A DNA stretch of 64,000 nucleotides, taken from the NCBI RefSeq assembly GCF_007830255.1, contig NZ_VLKG01000010.1, positions 1 through 64,000 of the forward strand, written 5' to 3'. Source of the stretch: Azomonas agilis (GTDB lineage: Bacteria > Pseudomonadota > Gammaproteobacteria > Pseudomonadales > Pseudomonadaceae). Under the pieces are notes generated by a model, which did not search any database, was not told where the DNA came from, and saw nothing but the letters and a program-made list of their open reading frames with translations. Every line of letters begins with the position of its first letter. Positions within the stretch are counted from its first letter, which is position 1. The position numbers were made by a program, and so were the translations under genes. Positions 25,905 to 34,892 of this stretch are shown here, one piece after another.

Positions 25905-27220
25905 AATCCATACAGCATCGCCTTAGCTTTGGATTAATCCTTAGCTTGCTGGTAGTTGGAGTTTGCTTGCTGCAAAGCAGCCTCTGGCTGCTGGAGTCCG
26001 AGCTTAGAAGCACCCTTAAAGTCCACCTCGCTGAAGAGGCTGAAGGGCTGCTCAGTGCTATGGTACAGGGCACTCAAGGGTTACAGTTGGATGCTACACG
26101 CATTAACCCGCGCTATCGCAGGGCATTCTCAGGTTATTACTTCCACATCCAGCTCCCCAATCAGGTTTGGCGTTCGCGCTCCCTATGGGACAATACACCT
26201 GACTGGCCCGAAGCCTTAGGCTTAGGCGCAGAACTAATCAAAGGCCCGCAAAATCAGCACCTTTTGACCTATCGGGGCAGCTACCGGCGCGCGGGGCAAA
26301 ATATCGTCATTACCGTGGCCCAAGACTACACCCCCATTCTGCAAAGCTTTCAACGCATCCGTTTGATCAGCTTTTTACTGGTAGGTGCAGCCTTGCTGAT
26401 TTTACTGGTGGTACAGCGCTATGTGATGGCTTCCGCCTTGCGCCCCTTGGAGTTAGCTCGGCGGCAAATCCTGCAATTGCAACGGGGACAGCGCCAAAAA
26501 CTCGATCCCTCCGTTCCCGATGAACTACAGCCTCTGGTCGAGCAAATCAACCATCTACTTGATCACACAGACATCACCCTCAAACGTTCCCGTAATGCCC
26601 TCGGCAATCTGGGGCACGCATTAAAAACGCCTTTAGCCGTGCTCAATACCCTGATTCAGCACGAAGAGCTACGCCAGCATCCGACCCTGAAAGCCAGCCT
26701 CAGCGAACAGCTAAAGCAGATTCAGCAACGGGTATCCCTAGAGTTAAATCGAGCTCGACTGGCCACGGACGTATTACCGGGCAGCCACTTTGACTGCCAA
26801 AGCGAAATTCCGGCCCTGCTCAAAACCCTGAATATGATCCACGGCACTCAGTTAACCCTGAGTTGGCAAGCGCCCCAAGGATGCCAACTCCCCCGCGATC
26901 GAGAGGATATGCTGGAGTTGTTGGGGAACTTACTGGATAACGCCTGCAAATGGGCCAAGACTCAAGTCCATTTGGAGATACAGTCCACTACCCTTGGCTA
27001 CCGTTTAACCGTGGATGACGATGGCCCCGGTATTGCGCCAGAACAGCGTCAACAAGCCATGCAACGCGGAGCCCGCTTAGATGAGCGCCCAAGCGGACAC
27101 GGCCTTGGCCTTGATATTGTGGGTGACATTATCAGCGCTTGGAATGGCCAATGGGCGTTGGAACAAAGCCCTCTGGGCGGTTTGCGGGTACGGATTGAGC
27201 TGCCTACGGCCTATGCATAA
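25901..27220 (+). CDS. Sensor histidine kinase of the PepSY system
   Basis: A 439-residue kinase starting with GTG. It has two membrane helices (about 8-30 and 155-172) around a 125-residue periplasmic sensor, a HAMP-like linker and a DHp domain with phosphoacceptor His239 in [13 protein letters not shown], the PhoQ-type H-box. The ATPase domain shows [20 protein letters not shown] and [12 protein letters not shown]. It should phosphorylate the regulator encoded just upstream. The periplasmic part contains several aromatic and basic residues ([11 protein letters not shown]) and could contact the PepSY proteins; that link is inference from gene order. Confidence 0.9.
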   Translation: MKSIQHRLSFGLILSLLVVGVCLLQSSLWLLESELRSTLKVHLAEEAEGLLSAMVQGTQGLQLDATRINPRYRRAFSGYYFHIQLPNQVWRSRSLWDNTPDWPEALGLGAELIKGPQNQHLLTYRGSYRRAGQNIVITVAQDYTPILQSFQRIRLISFLLVGAALLILLVVQRYVMASALRPLELARRQILQLQRGQRQKLDPSVPDELQPLVEQINHLLDHTDITLKRSRNALGNLGHALKTPLAVLNTLIQHEELRQHPTLKASLSEQLKQIQQRVSLELNRARLATDVLPGSHFDCQSEIPALLKTLNMIHGTQLTLSWQAPQGCQLPRDREDMLELLGNLLDNACKWAKTQVHLEIQSTTLGYRLTVDDDGPGIAPEQRQQAMQRGARLDERPSGHGLGLDIVGDIISAWNGQWALEQSPLGGLRVRIELPTAYA

Positions 27221-27247
27221 GGCTACGGCCTTCCAACAGCCGTAGCC
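27221..27247. terminator. Hairpin after the kinase gene
   Basis: A 9-base perfect stem (GGCTACGGC and GCCGTAGCC) with a 9-base loop starts right after the kinase stop. No T-run follows. A second hairpin follows 13 bases later; the two share the CGGTAGCC/GGCTACGG type of sequence and together probably end transcription. Confidence 0.5.
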
Positions 27248-27260
27248 CAAGCCAGGGTAC

Positions 27261-27296
27261 TTCGGTAGCCTAGCGCCTCAGCGCGGGGCTACCGAA
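27261..27296. terminator. Second hairpin, between convergent genes
   Basis: A 10-base perfect stem (TTCGGTAGCC and GGCTACCGAA) closes over a GC-rich loop that can itself pair (GCGC). It lies between the kinase gene and the leftward TerB-like gene, so it can act for both. Confidence 0.5.
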
Positions 27297-27310
27297 TAAA
27301 ACCCAAGCGA

Positions 27311-27760
27311 TCAGAGATCAAAGTCGGCAGGGTTTAGGCCCAGCTCGGTAGCGATAGTACGACACACTGCTTGCTCTTTGACATCAAACTCACCGTCTGA
27401 ATTACCAATCGCACAGCACACACGCACCAGCAGGCGGGCTGCGTCTTCTTTACCCCGCAGTTTGCCCACAATGCGTAGAGCTTCAGCACGGCCAATCTCG
27501 CTATCAAACTCAAACTTGCCGCTGATATCTTGGAACGACTGAATGACCTCTTTCAGGTCAAATGCCTTCAACTCAGCGGAGTTTTGGATAAAGCCCACCA
27601 TTTTTTGCTTTTCAGCCGCACTGATGCTGCCATCTGCGGCGGCAACCAAGGCACAACCCGCGACCACAGCATCCATAAACTCACGATTTTTAAACTTGGT
27701 GATCTCGGTAGAGAGGCTTTCACGCGCTGCTGCTACGTTGTTTTTCAGCCAGTCAAGCAT
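27311..27760 (-). CDS. TerB-like cytoplasmic protein 1
   Basis: A 149-residue, helical, acidic protein of the TerB family (residues 25-145). It has the two acidic metal-binding segments typical of the fold: ALVAAADGSISAAEKQKM and CCAIGNSDGEFDVKEQAVC. A strong ribosome site AAGGAG lies 7 bases before ATG. There are no other ter genes around it, so tellurite resistance is not implied; isolated TerB proteins are widespread and uncharacterised, with possible metal-sensing roles. A more distant TerB-like protein occurs at 62278-62787. Confidence 0.82.
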   Translation of the reverse strand: MLDWLKNNVAAARESLSTEITKFKNREFMDAVVAGCALVAAADGSISAAEKQKMVGFIQNSAELKAFDLKEVIQSFQDISGKFEFDSEIGRAEALRIVGKLRGKEDAARLLVRVCCAIGNSDGEFDVKEQAVCRTIATELGLNPADFDL

Positions 27761-28041
27761 GTTTTTACTCCTTGGTTTAACAAAATAGGAACTGCTTCCT
27801 TAGAGAGGTTTTCTGTAGGTACAGTTTCCTCAGCTGTTCGATCATTCAGTATGGATCACTTAGGATCAGAAGACCTAAACAGATGGACTACCATTCAAAC
27901 ACACCTAAATGAGACAAAACCTGTGTGCTGGTAACAAAATGCACCTCAATGGGCAGAGCAAGCTAATGTGGGGCTCACCCAAGCGCTTTACAAGAACTAT
28001 TCATGTTTTGCCTTTTCCCAAGGGGTATTCAAGGAGACCCT

Positions 28042-28464
28042 ATGCGTATTTCAATCCTGCTTGGCGTAGCTTTGCTCCCCCTCTTAGGTTGCACCAGTCA
28101 AGGAGCACAGCACCGAGCATTGGATGATGCTTATGAAGCCTACAGCGCAGGTGATTGTGGGCAGGTAATGCTATCCCTCTCTCAGGCCAGTCGCTACGGG
28201 CGATACAGCGACCCGGTGCGCCCTGAAATAGCCCTATTACGCGGCCTTTGCCTAGAACGGCAAGCCCTATTCCCAGATGCGATCAAAACCTACGAGTTCA
28301 TGATTCAGAAGTACCCTTCCAGCGAATTTTCCTTCCGTGCCCGCGCTCGTTTAGAAACCTTAGAACAGTTAGGACATTACCAACCTCCGGGAAAAGCCCG
28401 TCCTATTGCTGCGCCCAGTGCCGATACTTGGCGCACTCCTGCTTCATCAGCTACACGCCCCTAG
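28042..28464 (+). CDS. Lipoprotein with tetratricopeptide-like repeats
   Basis: A 140-residue predicted lipoprotein. The signal peptide MRISILLGVALLPLLGC has a good lipobox, with Cys17 as the lipidation site. After it come two helical repeat-like units (ALDDAYEAYSAGDCGQVMLSLSQ in part; AIKTYEFMIQKYPSSEFSFRARARLETL), the second clearly a TPR. The tail is rich in proline and alanine. ATG 28042 was taken because AAGGAG lies 5 bases upstream. The +2 residue after Cys is Ser, so outer-membrane targeting is expected. It precedes pyruvate kinase by 63 bases. Specific function unknown. Confidence 0.75.
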   Translation: MRISILLGVALLPLLGCTSQGAQHRALDDAYEAYSAGDCGQVMLSLSQASRYGRYSDPVRPEIALLRGLCLERQALFPDAIKTYEFMIQKYPSSEFSFRARARLETLEQLGHYQPPGKARPIAAPSADTWRTPASSATRP

Positions 28465-28527
28465 CCTCAGCATGACTAAAGTCTATAGGCATACTAGCCT
28501 GCTCATCGGTACTACAAGGAGCCTGAT

Positions 28528-29979
28528 ATGAGCTTACGCCGCACCAAGATCGTCGCCACCCTCGGCCCAGCCAGCAGTACAGCGGAGGTGCTGGAGAAAA
28601 TGATCCTCGCCGGGCTGGATGTAGCTCGCCTAAATTTTTCCCACGGTAGCCCCGATGACCATAAAGCCCGCGCCAAACTGGTGCGCGAGCTGGCAGCCAA
28701 ACACGGCCGCTTTGTTGCCCTGCTGGGTGACTTGCAAGGCCCTAAAATTCGCATTGCCAAGTTTACCCATAAGCGCATTGAGCTACAGGAAGGCGATCAT
28801 TTTCGCTTTTCTATTACTCATCCGCGCGATGCAGGCACCCAAGAAGTCGTAGGCATCGACTACCCCGATCTGGTCAAAGACTGCAAAGTCGGCGATGAAT
28901 TGTTGCTGGACGATGGCCGCGTGGTAATGCGGGTTGAACAAACCACTGAGGATGAACTGCACTGTGTCGTGCTCATTGGCGGGCCACTCTCCGATAACAA
29001 AGGCATTAACCGGCGCGGTGGCGGTTTGACCGCCCCAGCCCTAACGGAGAAAGACAAAGCTGATATCAAACTGGCGGCGGAAATGGAGTTGGATTATCTG
29101 GCCGTCTCCTTCCCGCGTGATGCAGCAGATATGGAACTGGCCCGCCGTCTGCGCGATGAAGCGCGCTCCTCGGCTTGGCTGATTGCCAAAATTGAGCGCG
29201 CTGAAGCCGTAGCGGACGACGAGTCGCTGGACGCTCTGATCCGGGCCAGCGACGGAGTAATGGTAGCCCGAGGCGATTTAGGCGTAGAAATCGGCGATGC
29301 GGAATTGGTAGGGATTCAGAAAAAAATCATTCTGCATTCACGGCGCTACAACAAGGTGGTGATCACTGCCACCCAAATGATGGAATCCATGATCCACAGC
29401 CCCATGCCAACCCGCGCCGAAGTATCGGACGTGGCCAATGCGGTGCTGGATTACACCGATGCGGTCATGCTGTCGGCGGAAAGTGCAGCGGGGGATTATC
29501 CGGTCGAGGCGATTAAGGCGATGGCCCGCGTGTGTCTGGGGGCAGAAAAACATCCCACCAGCATCACCTCCAACCACCGTTTAGGTCAGGAGTTTGAGCG
29601 CTGCGACGAAAGCATCGCCCTCGCCGCCATGTACACCGCCAATCACTTCCCCGGCATTAAGGCCATCATCAGCCTGACGGAGAGCGGATACACGCCCTTA
29701 ATCATGTCGCGTATTCGCTCCTCAGTACCAATCTTTGCCTTTACCCCCAGTCGGCAGACTCAAGCACGAGTGGCGTTATTTCGCGGAGTGCAAACCATCC
29801 CCTTTACCCCCGAAGCTTATCTGACCAGTCAAATGAGCCAAGCAGCGGTAGATGAGCTGTTAAAGCGCAACATTGTGCAACCCGGTGACTGGGTGCTGCT
29901 GACCAAAGGCGATAGCTACCACAGCGTGGGTGGCACTAACACACTGAAAATTTTGCGCGTGGGGGATCATTTGGTTTAA
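28528..29979 (+). CDS. pykA: Pyruvate kinase
   Basis: A 483-residue enzyme of the PykA type, the same length as P. aeruginosa PykA. Visible features are LRRTKIVATLGPASS at the start, NFSHG, GDLQGPKIR, the active-site segment AKIERAEAV with the catalytic lysine, ARGDLGVEI and ITATQMMESM. It converts phosphoenolpyruvate and ADP to pyruvate and ATP. AAGGAG lies 6 bases before ATG. The neighbourhood with a class I fumarase about 5 kb away echoes the PA4329-PA4333 region, but the genes between are different. Confidence 0.97.
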   Translation: MSLRRTKIVATLGPASSTAEVLEKMILAGLDVARLNFSHGSPDDHKARAKLVRELAAKHGRFVALLGDLQGPKIRIAKFTHKRIELQEGDHFRFSITHPRDAGTQEVVGIDYPDLVKDCKVGDELLLDDGRVVMRVEQTTEDELHCVVLIGGPLSDNKGINRRGGGLTAPALTEKDKADIKLAAEMELDYLAVSFPRDAADMELARRLRDEARSSAWLIAKIERAEAVADDESLDALIRASDGVMVARGDLGVEIGDAELVGIQKKIILHSRRYNKVVITATQMMESMIHSPMPTRAEVSDVANAVLDYTDAVMLSAESAAGDYPVEAIKAMARVCLGAEKHPTSITSNHRLGQEFERCDESIALAAMYTANHFPGIKAIISLTESGYTPLIMSRIRSSVPIFAFTPSRQTQARVALFRGVQTIPFTPEAYLTSQMSQAAVDELLKRNIVQPGDWVLLTKGDSYHSVGGTNTLKILRVGDHLV

Positions 29980-29983
29980 CCCC

Positions 29984-31504
29984 TCAAGGTATCGTAGCCT
30001 GCACGCAGCTCTGAGCGGTGCGGGTTACGGCCTGAGCCTCCAAGCGCTGTATCTGCGCCTCAAAATCTGCAAAGCGACGTTCTAAACGGCTTAGCTCGTC
30101 GCTCTTCTCCGTCTCATTCAAAAAGGCATAGCGAATGCTGTTGAACACTGTCTCCCGCAACTGGCTGTAGCTCGGTTGGTAGCGACTGATGTACAGCAGA
30201 TATTCCTCGCTCAGACTGACTCGCGATACGCCCATATCGTCCGAAGAAATCACAAAGGGCACGCCATAACGCGCATACAGCCGCAGCGGATGGGCTGCGT
30301 CTTTTACGCCCAAAATAAAGGCATTACTGGTCAGATTAATTTCAACCGCAATGTTTTTAGCCCGCAGTTGCTGCAAGAGTTCGGGGGCGTTGCGCTCTTC
30401 GGCAATATCAATACCGTGCCCGATGCGTTGGGCTCCGGCCACCTCCACCGCCTCCCGAATATGGGAGCGCAATGACTCCGGCGGCACCAACCCAAGCACT
30501 AACTCTCCCGCGTGCAAAGCCACCGGAACCTTCGGGAAGTGCTGGCGCATAAAACCCAGCATACGCATGTGCAGGCTGTAATCACGCAAGGCAATCACGC
30601 CGTTTTCCGGCCCCACCATGTTTACCCCGACAATCAGGGAGCTTTGGTCAGCGGCGGCAAAAGCGGTGTAAATCTGAGCAAAGACGGCTTCTGGAGCGGC
30701 ATTGCGCGACACATAGGTCTGAAAGCGCAACCGGAACTGGGCATCATCCAAACCTGCGGCGGCGGATTGAAGTTGCTGTACATAGTCAGTAATGGCTTGC
30801 TGAGTACTGCGATCAGCCCTTAAAGCCTGCAAGGCTAACGTAAAGCCAGTCTCGGGCAATTCAGTTCCTTGCGTTTCTAGCAGTCCCTGTAGATTGGTTT
30901 TAGGACGCGGACTGCTGGTAAGCATGGTTTCCAGATAGCCCTGATTTTCGTCCGCAGCCCGTTGTTTCAACTGCAACAGACCGGCACGGTAATTTTGATC
31001 GGATACCGGCCCAAAATAGCCAAAGGTGTCGAAGAACTGCCGATCCGGGGATTTTTGCTGGTGGATGTGGTTGCCATAATCCCGATTTGACCAGGTCATC
31101 AGCAGGGCTACACGGAAGGCTTCGTTGCTTTGGATGGCATCCGCATCCAAACACAGCGGACGCTCAGCGGCGCTCAGGCGTTCGGGTTGGGTTTCAATGC
31201 GGTACTGATAAGCGCCCTTGGCTGGAATATCGGTTTGGTAAACGCAATAGCCCGCTGTTTTCAGCCAATCTAAATAGGTTTCCGCGTACACAGAACCAGA
31301 ATAGTGGTGGTGCAAATCCCCACCCTTAGGCAGCATCCGGCTGAATAACGCCAGTTCCGCCTGTGGCAAAGGCTGAGTCGAGATTAAACGCTGGTAATGG
31401 CAGGCAGTGACTTCAGCCGCCGTAAATGCCTCCCGCGCCTGTAGTCCAGCACCACCGGTTAATAATAAGGCCGCTAACAGCAACGTCCTTGTATTGAAAT
31501 GCAT
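29984..31504 (-). CDS. Exported adenosine deaminase-like protein
   Basis: A 506-residue metal-dependent amidohydrolase. The metal and catalytic residues of adenosine deaminases are there in order: GGDLHHHYSGSV, ALHAGELV with the catalytic Glu, RIGHGIDI and ISSDDMGV. A signal peptide (MHFNTRTLLLAALLL...GGAGLQA) makes it periplasmic or secreted, similar to the ADGF-like branch and longer than cytoplasmic Add (about 330). It may salvage extracellular purine nucleosides. AGGAG lies 6 bases before the ATG, inside the end of the TSUP gene, so the two genes form one unit. Confidence 0.85.
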   Translation of the reverse strand: MHFNTRTLLLAALLLTGGAGLQAREAFTAAEVTACHYQRLISTQPLPQAELALFSRMLPKGGDLHHHYSGSVYAETYLDWLKTAGYCVYQTDIPAKGAYQYRIETQPERLSAAERPLCLDADAIQSNEAFRVALLMTWSNRDYGNHIHQQKSPDRQFFDTFGYFGPVSDQNYRAGLLQLKQRAADENQGYLETMLTSSPRPKTNLQGLLETQGTELPETGFTLALQALRADRSTQQAITDYVQQLQSAAAGLDDAQFRLRFQTYVSRNAAPEAVFAQIYTAFAAADQSSLIVGVNMVGPENGVIALRDYSLHMRMLGFMRQHFPKVPVALHAGELVLGLVPPESLRSHIREAVEVAGAQRIGHGIDIAEERNAPELLQQLRAKNIAVEINLTSNAFILGVKDAAHPLRLYARYGVPFVISSDDMGVSRVSLSEEYLLYISRYQPSYSQLRETVFNSIRYAFLNETEKSDELSRLERRFADFEAQIQRLEAQAVTRTAQSCVQATIP

Positions 31505-31505
31505 C

Positions 31506-32258
31506 TTAAGCTCCTAACAACTTGATTGAAATCGCTAACGACATCACCACCATCACCCAGCGAATCAGGCGCTGGCCGCCCCGAATGGCCAAACGCGCCC
31601 CAAGCGTACCGCCCAGCAATTGCCCCACCGTCAGGGCTAAACCTATGTCCCAATGAATGCTGCCGTAGCCGATAAAAAACAACAATGCGCCCAGATTGCT
31701 GGAAAAATTCAGCAACTTGGCGTGGGCTGTGGCCTTAACCAGATTAAAGCCCGCCAGCAGCACAAAGGCCATGGCTAAAAAAGCTCCGGTGCCCGGCCCA
31801 AAAAAACCATCGTAAAAACCAATAAGGGAGGGCACCAGCACCGCAAAACTCAGGGGAGATAAACGGCGCTGGCTGTCCACCTGCCCCAACTGCGGGGAGA
31901 AAGCAAAGTACAGCGCAAAGGCAATCAGCAGTACCGGAATCAGGCGCGCTAGTACGGCTGAATCAATACGGGTTAACAGCCAGCAGCCCAACACCGAACC
32001 ACCAAAGGCCAACAGCGCCAAAGGCCATGCACTGCGTAACGATAACTGCCCCACGCGCACAAAATGCACCGTAGCTGCCAAAGCCCCAGACACCGAACCT
32101 AGCTTGTTGGTGGCTAAAGCCGCCGTGGGCGGTAATCCACTGGCCAACAGCATGGGCACCATGATCAAGCCTCCCCCACCGGCGATGGCATCCACACAGC
32201 CCGCTACACCACCCAATAACACAAAGAGCGCTAACAGCTCTATTCCAATAGACTCCAC
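31506..32258 (-). CDS. TSUP-family transporter (TauE/SafE)
   Basis: A 250-residue membrane protein with about eight helices. It has the two TSUP repeat motifs: GGGGLIMVPMLLASGLPPTAALATNKLGS (in part) and GFYDGFFGPGTGAFLAMAF. The family exports or imports sulfite, organosulfonates and related anions. It begins with GTG at 32258, with GGAG 8 bases upstream. The adenosine deaminase-like gene follows within one base, so they share a transcript; the functional link is not obvious. Confidence 0.88.
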   Translation of the reverse strand: MESIGIELLALFVLLGGVAGCVDAIAGGGGLIMVPMLLASGLPPTAALATNKLGSVSGALAATVHFVRVGQLSLRSAWPLALLAFGGSVLGCWLLTRIDSAVLARLIPVLLIAFALYFAFSPQLGQVDSQRRLSPLSFAVLVPSLIGFYDGFFGPGTGAFLAMAFVLLAGFNLVKATAHAKLLNFSSNLGALLFFIGYGSIHWDIGLALTVGQLLGGTLGARLAIRGGQRLIRWVMVVMSLAISIKLLGA

Positions 32259-32411
32259 ACGCTAAGCTCCGCAGGGTACAGGCCAATCCTGTTCAAATTT
32301 TCCAACACTGTAAATCCGAAGACCGTCTAACCGGCCTGTATCACAACCTACTGCGCCACTGGGCCAATACCTAAGGGTATTGACCCCAATTGAGTGACTA
32401 GCCCAAAGCCC

Positions 32412-33437
32412 CTAACGGCAGTTACCGGCCTTCTTAAACCCAGCGGCTTCTGCTTCGGCAACAGTACGAAACTCCACCCGAGTATCGCCGGTTACGCGCT
32501 CATAACTGGGGCAGCCTTCGGGCAGATGGTACACGCGGCTATTGCGGTTCCCTACAATGGGCGCTGTCTGAGCCGCCACGGTGCTGTTGGATTCAGGATT
32601 ATCCTCATCCTCCTCAATAGGAGGCACTTCGGCTACATCAGAGGCTTTGGCATCCAGTACCCAAGTGCGTTTGCCGGTTACAAAAGGATTGCTGTTTCCC
32701 TGCACCTTAGCAATGCGCCGATCGCGTTCGCGTTCCCAATCCGACACCGGAAACTGCCGATCCCAAGCCATAAAGAGTTGCTGCTGCTGACGTGACATAT
32801 TCAAGCCATAACGATCGTGCATATAAAAATAGATACGCGCCGCTTGCCCTTTCACCGCATCACGCGGCTCCACCACTCGATTTTTGAAATCCACCCGCGT
32901 AGGGCAAGATCCATAGGATTTGGGCACCGAAGACGACAACATACCGTAGGAGTAGTTACTACGGTCGGCATTCACCTCTCCAATGGCGGGAGTCAGATTG
33001 TGCATATCGCCTTCCATGCGCCGGAAGGTGGCATCGGTGTCCTTACAGTTTTTGCGACCGCCTTTCTGCCAGCATTGCAGTTGGTGACCAAACACCCAAG
33101 CTGGAACCACATGCTCCCACTCAGTGCGTTCAGCGCGGGTTTGTTGGCTGCGCACCTGATAGCCACAGGAAGCTAAATCAACCCGCCCACCGGAGCGCCC
33201 CACCCATTCCCAGCGGCAGCCACAGTAAAATGTCCCCGGATTAGTTTTGCTGTTTTGGTCGTAGTACACCTGCTCCCGCAGCGCCACCTTAGCCTGCTCG
33301 AAGGTCTGAACCTCAGGTTGAGGGCGCAAACCCAAATAGGCTGTTACCGCAGAAACCAAAGCCGCAATGACCGCAGCGGCTAAACGCCTTTGTTTAGTGT
33401 GTAGGATCGACAACAGGCTTTTAAGAAGTGTTTCCAC
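32412..33437 (-). CDS. Membrane-anchored endonuclease I with C-terminal Cys domain
   Basis: A 341-residue protein of the EndA/Dns endonuclease I family. An uncleaved-looking membrane segment (about residues 15-36) is followed by the nuclease domain: YCGCRWEW, RTEWEHVVPAW with the catalytic His, and GDMHNLTPAIGEVNADRSNY with the metal-binding Asn/His residues. Multiple Cys are probably disulfide-bonded. After an acidic linker (IEEDEDNPES) the last 50 residues (NSRVYHLPEGCPSYERV ... AGNCR) resemble the Ada-like metal-binding module found appended to some nucleases. GTG 33437 has AAAGGA 6 bases upstream and is preferred over the ATG 24 codons earlier. Confidence 0.82.
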   Translation of the reverse strand: METLLKSLLSILHTKQRRLAAAVIAALVSAVTAYLGLRPQPEVQTFEQAKVALREQVYYDQNSKTNPGTFYCGCRWEWVGRSGGRVDLASCGYQVRSQQTRAERTEWEHVVPAWVFGHQLQCWQKGGRKNCKDTDATFRRMEGDMHNLTPAIGEVNADRSNYSYGMLSSSVPKSYGSCPTRVDFKNRVVEPRDAVKGQAARIYFYMHDRYGLNMSRQQQQLFMAWDRQFPVSDWERERDRRIAKVQGNSNPFVTGKRTWVLDAKASDVAEVPPIEEDEDNPESNSTVAAQTAPIVGNRNSRVYHLPEGCPSYERVTGDTRVEFRTVAEAEAAGFKKAGNCR

Positions 33438-33518
33438 CAGAAATCCTTTGTTGCGATAGCCAGATCGCAAAATGGAGAAAAGACAGGCCAAAAACCCAGC
33501 ATTGGCCACTCAAGGAAG

Positions 33519-33548
33519 GGCACAATTGTGCCTGTATCACCCGATACA
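33519..33548. promoter_or_regulatory. Two adjacent palindromes before the hydroxy-acid oxidase gene
   Basis: A perfect 14-base palindrome (GGCACAATTGTGCC at 33519-33532) is followed directly by an inverted repeat TGTATC-ACCC-GATACA at 33533-33548. They lie 31 bases before the oxidase start. They look like operator sites for a dimeric regulator such as a GntR- or LysR-type protein; none is encoded beside them. Confidence 0.45.
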
Positions 33549-33578
33549 GAAAACGCCTAGACCTGCGTTGAGATCCTT

Positions 33579-34685
33579 ATGACCTCCGTACCCCATCCCC
33601 CGTTGCATCAAATTCCCACCGAATTGGCCGCTGTCAGCGACTATGAGGCCCGTGCGCCCTTGCACATGACCGCCAACGCTTGGGCTTACATGGCCGGTGG
33701 CGCGGCTGATGAGCTAACCCTGAACGACAATTGCGCTGCCTTCAGCCGTCAGAAACTGCGTAACCGGGTGTTAGGCGATCTACGGGGCGGCAATACCCGT
33801 CTATCCCTGTTCGGCCAAGACTTTGAGCACCCTATTTTTGTAGCCCCCGTGGCCTATCAAAAGCTAGTACACCCAGAGGGGGAACTGGCCACAGTATTAG
33901 CCGCCTCGGCAGCGCGGGCGGGCATGGTACTCAGCACTCAATCCAGCACTTTACTGGAGCAGGTGGCGCAACAGGCGCAAACGCCCCTGTGGTTTCAGCT
34001 CTACATTCAGCCGGATCGAGACTTTACCCAACAGCTCGTGCAGCGGGCGGAAGCTGCGGGGTATCAGGCTTTGGTAGTGACCGTTGATGCACCCGTGAAT
34101 GGCCTGCGTAATCGCGAACAGCGCGCTGGCTTTAGCCTCCCGACAGGTATTGAAGCAGTGAACCTAAAAGGCATGCGCAGCCTGAATCAACCCACAACTC
34201 ATATCGGTAGCCCGGCCCTTATGGGTACGCCTTTGTTGGAGTACGCCACCCGCTGGGAAGACATTCGCTGGCTACGCCAACAGACCCAGCTTCCCATTCT
34301 ACTCAAAGGCATTTTGCATCCTGAAGATGCACGACGTGCACTAGAGGAAGGAGCCGATGGCCTGATTGTCTCCAACCACGGCGGACGCACTCTGGATACT
34401 CTACCGGCCACCTTGGATGCACTGCCTGCCGTAGCCACCGCCGTAGGTGGACGCATTCCCCTGCTGATGGATGGCGGCATTCGACGCGGCACCGATGTGT
34501 TTAAAGCCTTGGCCCTAGGCGCAGATGCTGTATTGGTGGGCCGACCCTACATCTTTGCCTTAGCCACAGCCGGAGCGTTAGGTGTCGCCCACATGCTGCA
34601 CCTACTGCGCGCCGAGCTGGAAGTGACTATGGCCTTCACCGGTTGTCGCACTCTGGAGGACATCGGCCCCCATTGCCTTTGGTAA
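33579..34685 (+). CDS. FMN-dependent alpha-hydroxy-acid oxidase/dehydrogenase
   Basis: A 368-residue TIM-barrel flavoprotein of the lactate oxidase/glycolate oxidase/LldD family. Conserved residues are in APVAYQKLVHPEGE, LSTQSSTLLE, WFQLYIQPDR, VVTVDAPVNGLRNRE, ILLKGILHPEDA (the lysine that contacts FMN), SNHGGRTLD (catalytic His) and DGGIRRGTDVFKALALGADAV (in part). It should oxidise L-lactate or a similar 2-hydroxy acid, using oxygen or a quinone. The protein lacks the membrane-binding loop clearly seen in LldD, so a soluble oxidase is possible. Two palindromes in front suggest inducible expression. Confidence 0.88.
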   Translation: MTSVPHPPLHQIPTELAAVSDYEARAPLHMTANAWAYMAGGAADELTLNDNCAAFSRQKLRNRVLGDLRGGNTRLSLFGQDFEHPIFVAPVAYQKLVHPEGELATVLAASAARAGMVLSTQSSTLLEQVAQQAQTPLWFQLYIQPDRDFTQQLVQRAEAAGYQALVVTVDAPVNGLRNREQRAGFSLPTGIEAVNLKGMRSLNQPTTHIGSPALMGTPLLEYATRWEDIRWLRQQTQLPILLKGILHPEDARRALEEGADGLIVSNHGGRTLDTLPATLDALPAVATAVGGRIPLLMDGGIRRGTDVFKALALGADAVLVGRPYIFALATAGALGVAHMLHLLRAELEVTMAFTGCRTLEDIGPHCLW

Positions 34686-34761
34686 AGCGAGGGACACGAC
34701 AATCGGTCTCCAATGGTCATATACAGCCGGTAAGACTTTCGTGGCATGCTGCCAGAAGGTG

Positions 34762-34781
34762 GTTGTATAGCGCCGTACAAC
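34762..34781. promoter_or_regulatory. Inverted repeat upstream of fumarase
   Basis: GTTGTA at 34762-34767 and TACAAC at 34776-34781 form a 6-base inverted repeat with an 8-base spacer. A good -10-like TATACT follows about 35 bases later, at 34807-34812. It could be an operator for the fumarase promoter. The evidence is pattern only. Confidence 0.3.
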
Positions 34782-34892
34782 GGGTGTTCTCGATTAATAC
34801 GCGCGCTATACTGCCGCACCTTCCAAGCGTGCGTTGAGTTTCCTTGACGCTATGCGCTGTCGTTACCGGCCCTGACCAAGAGGACGTGTTGC

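Noticed and set aside
27311-27760. Tellurite resistance locus
   Set aside because: Only an isolated TerB-like gene is present; terA, terC, terD or terE are absent around it.
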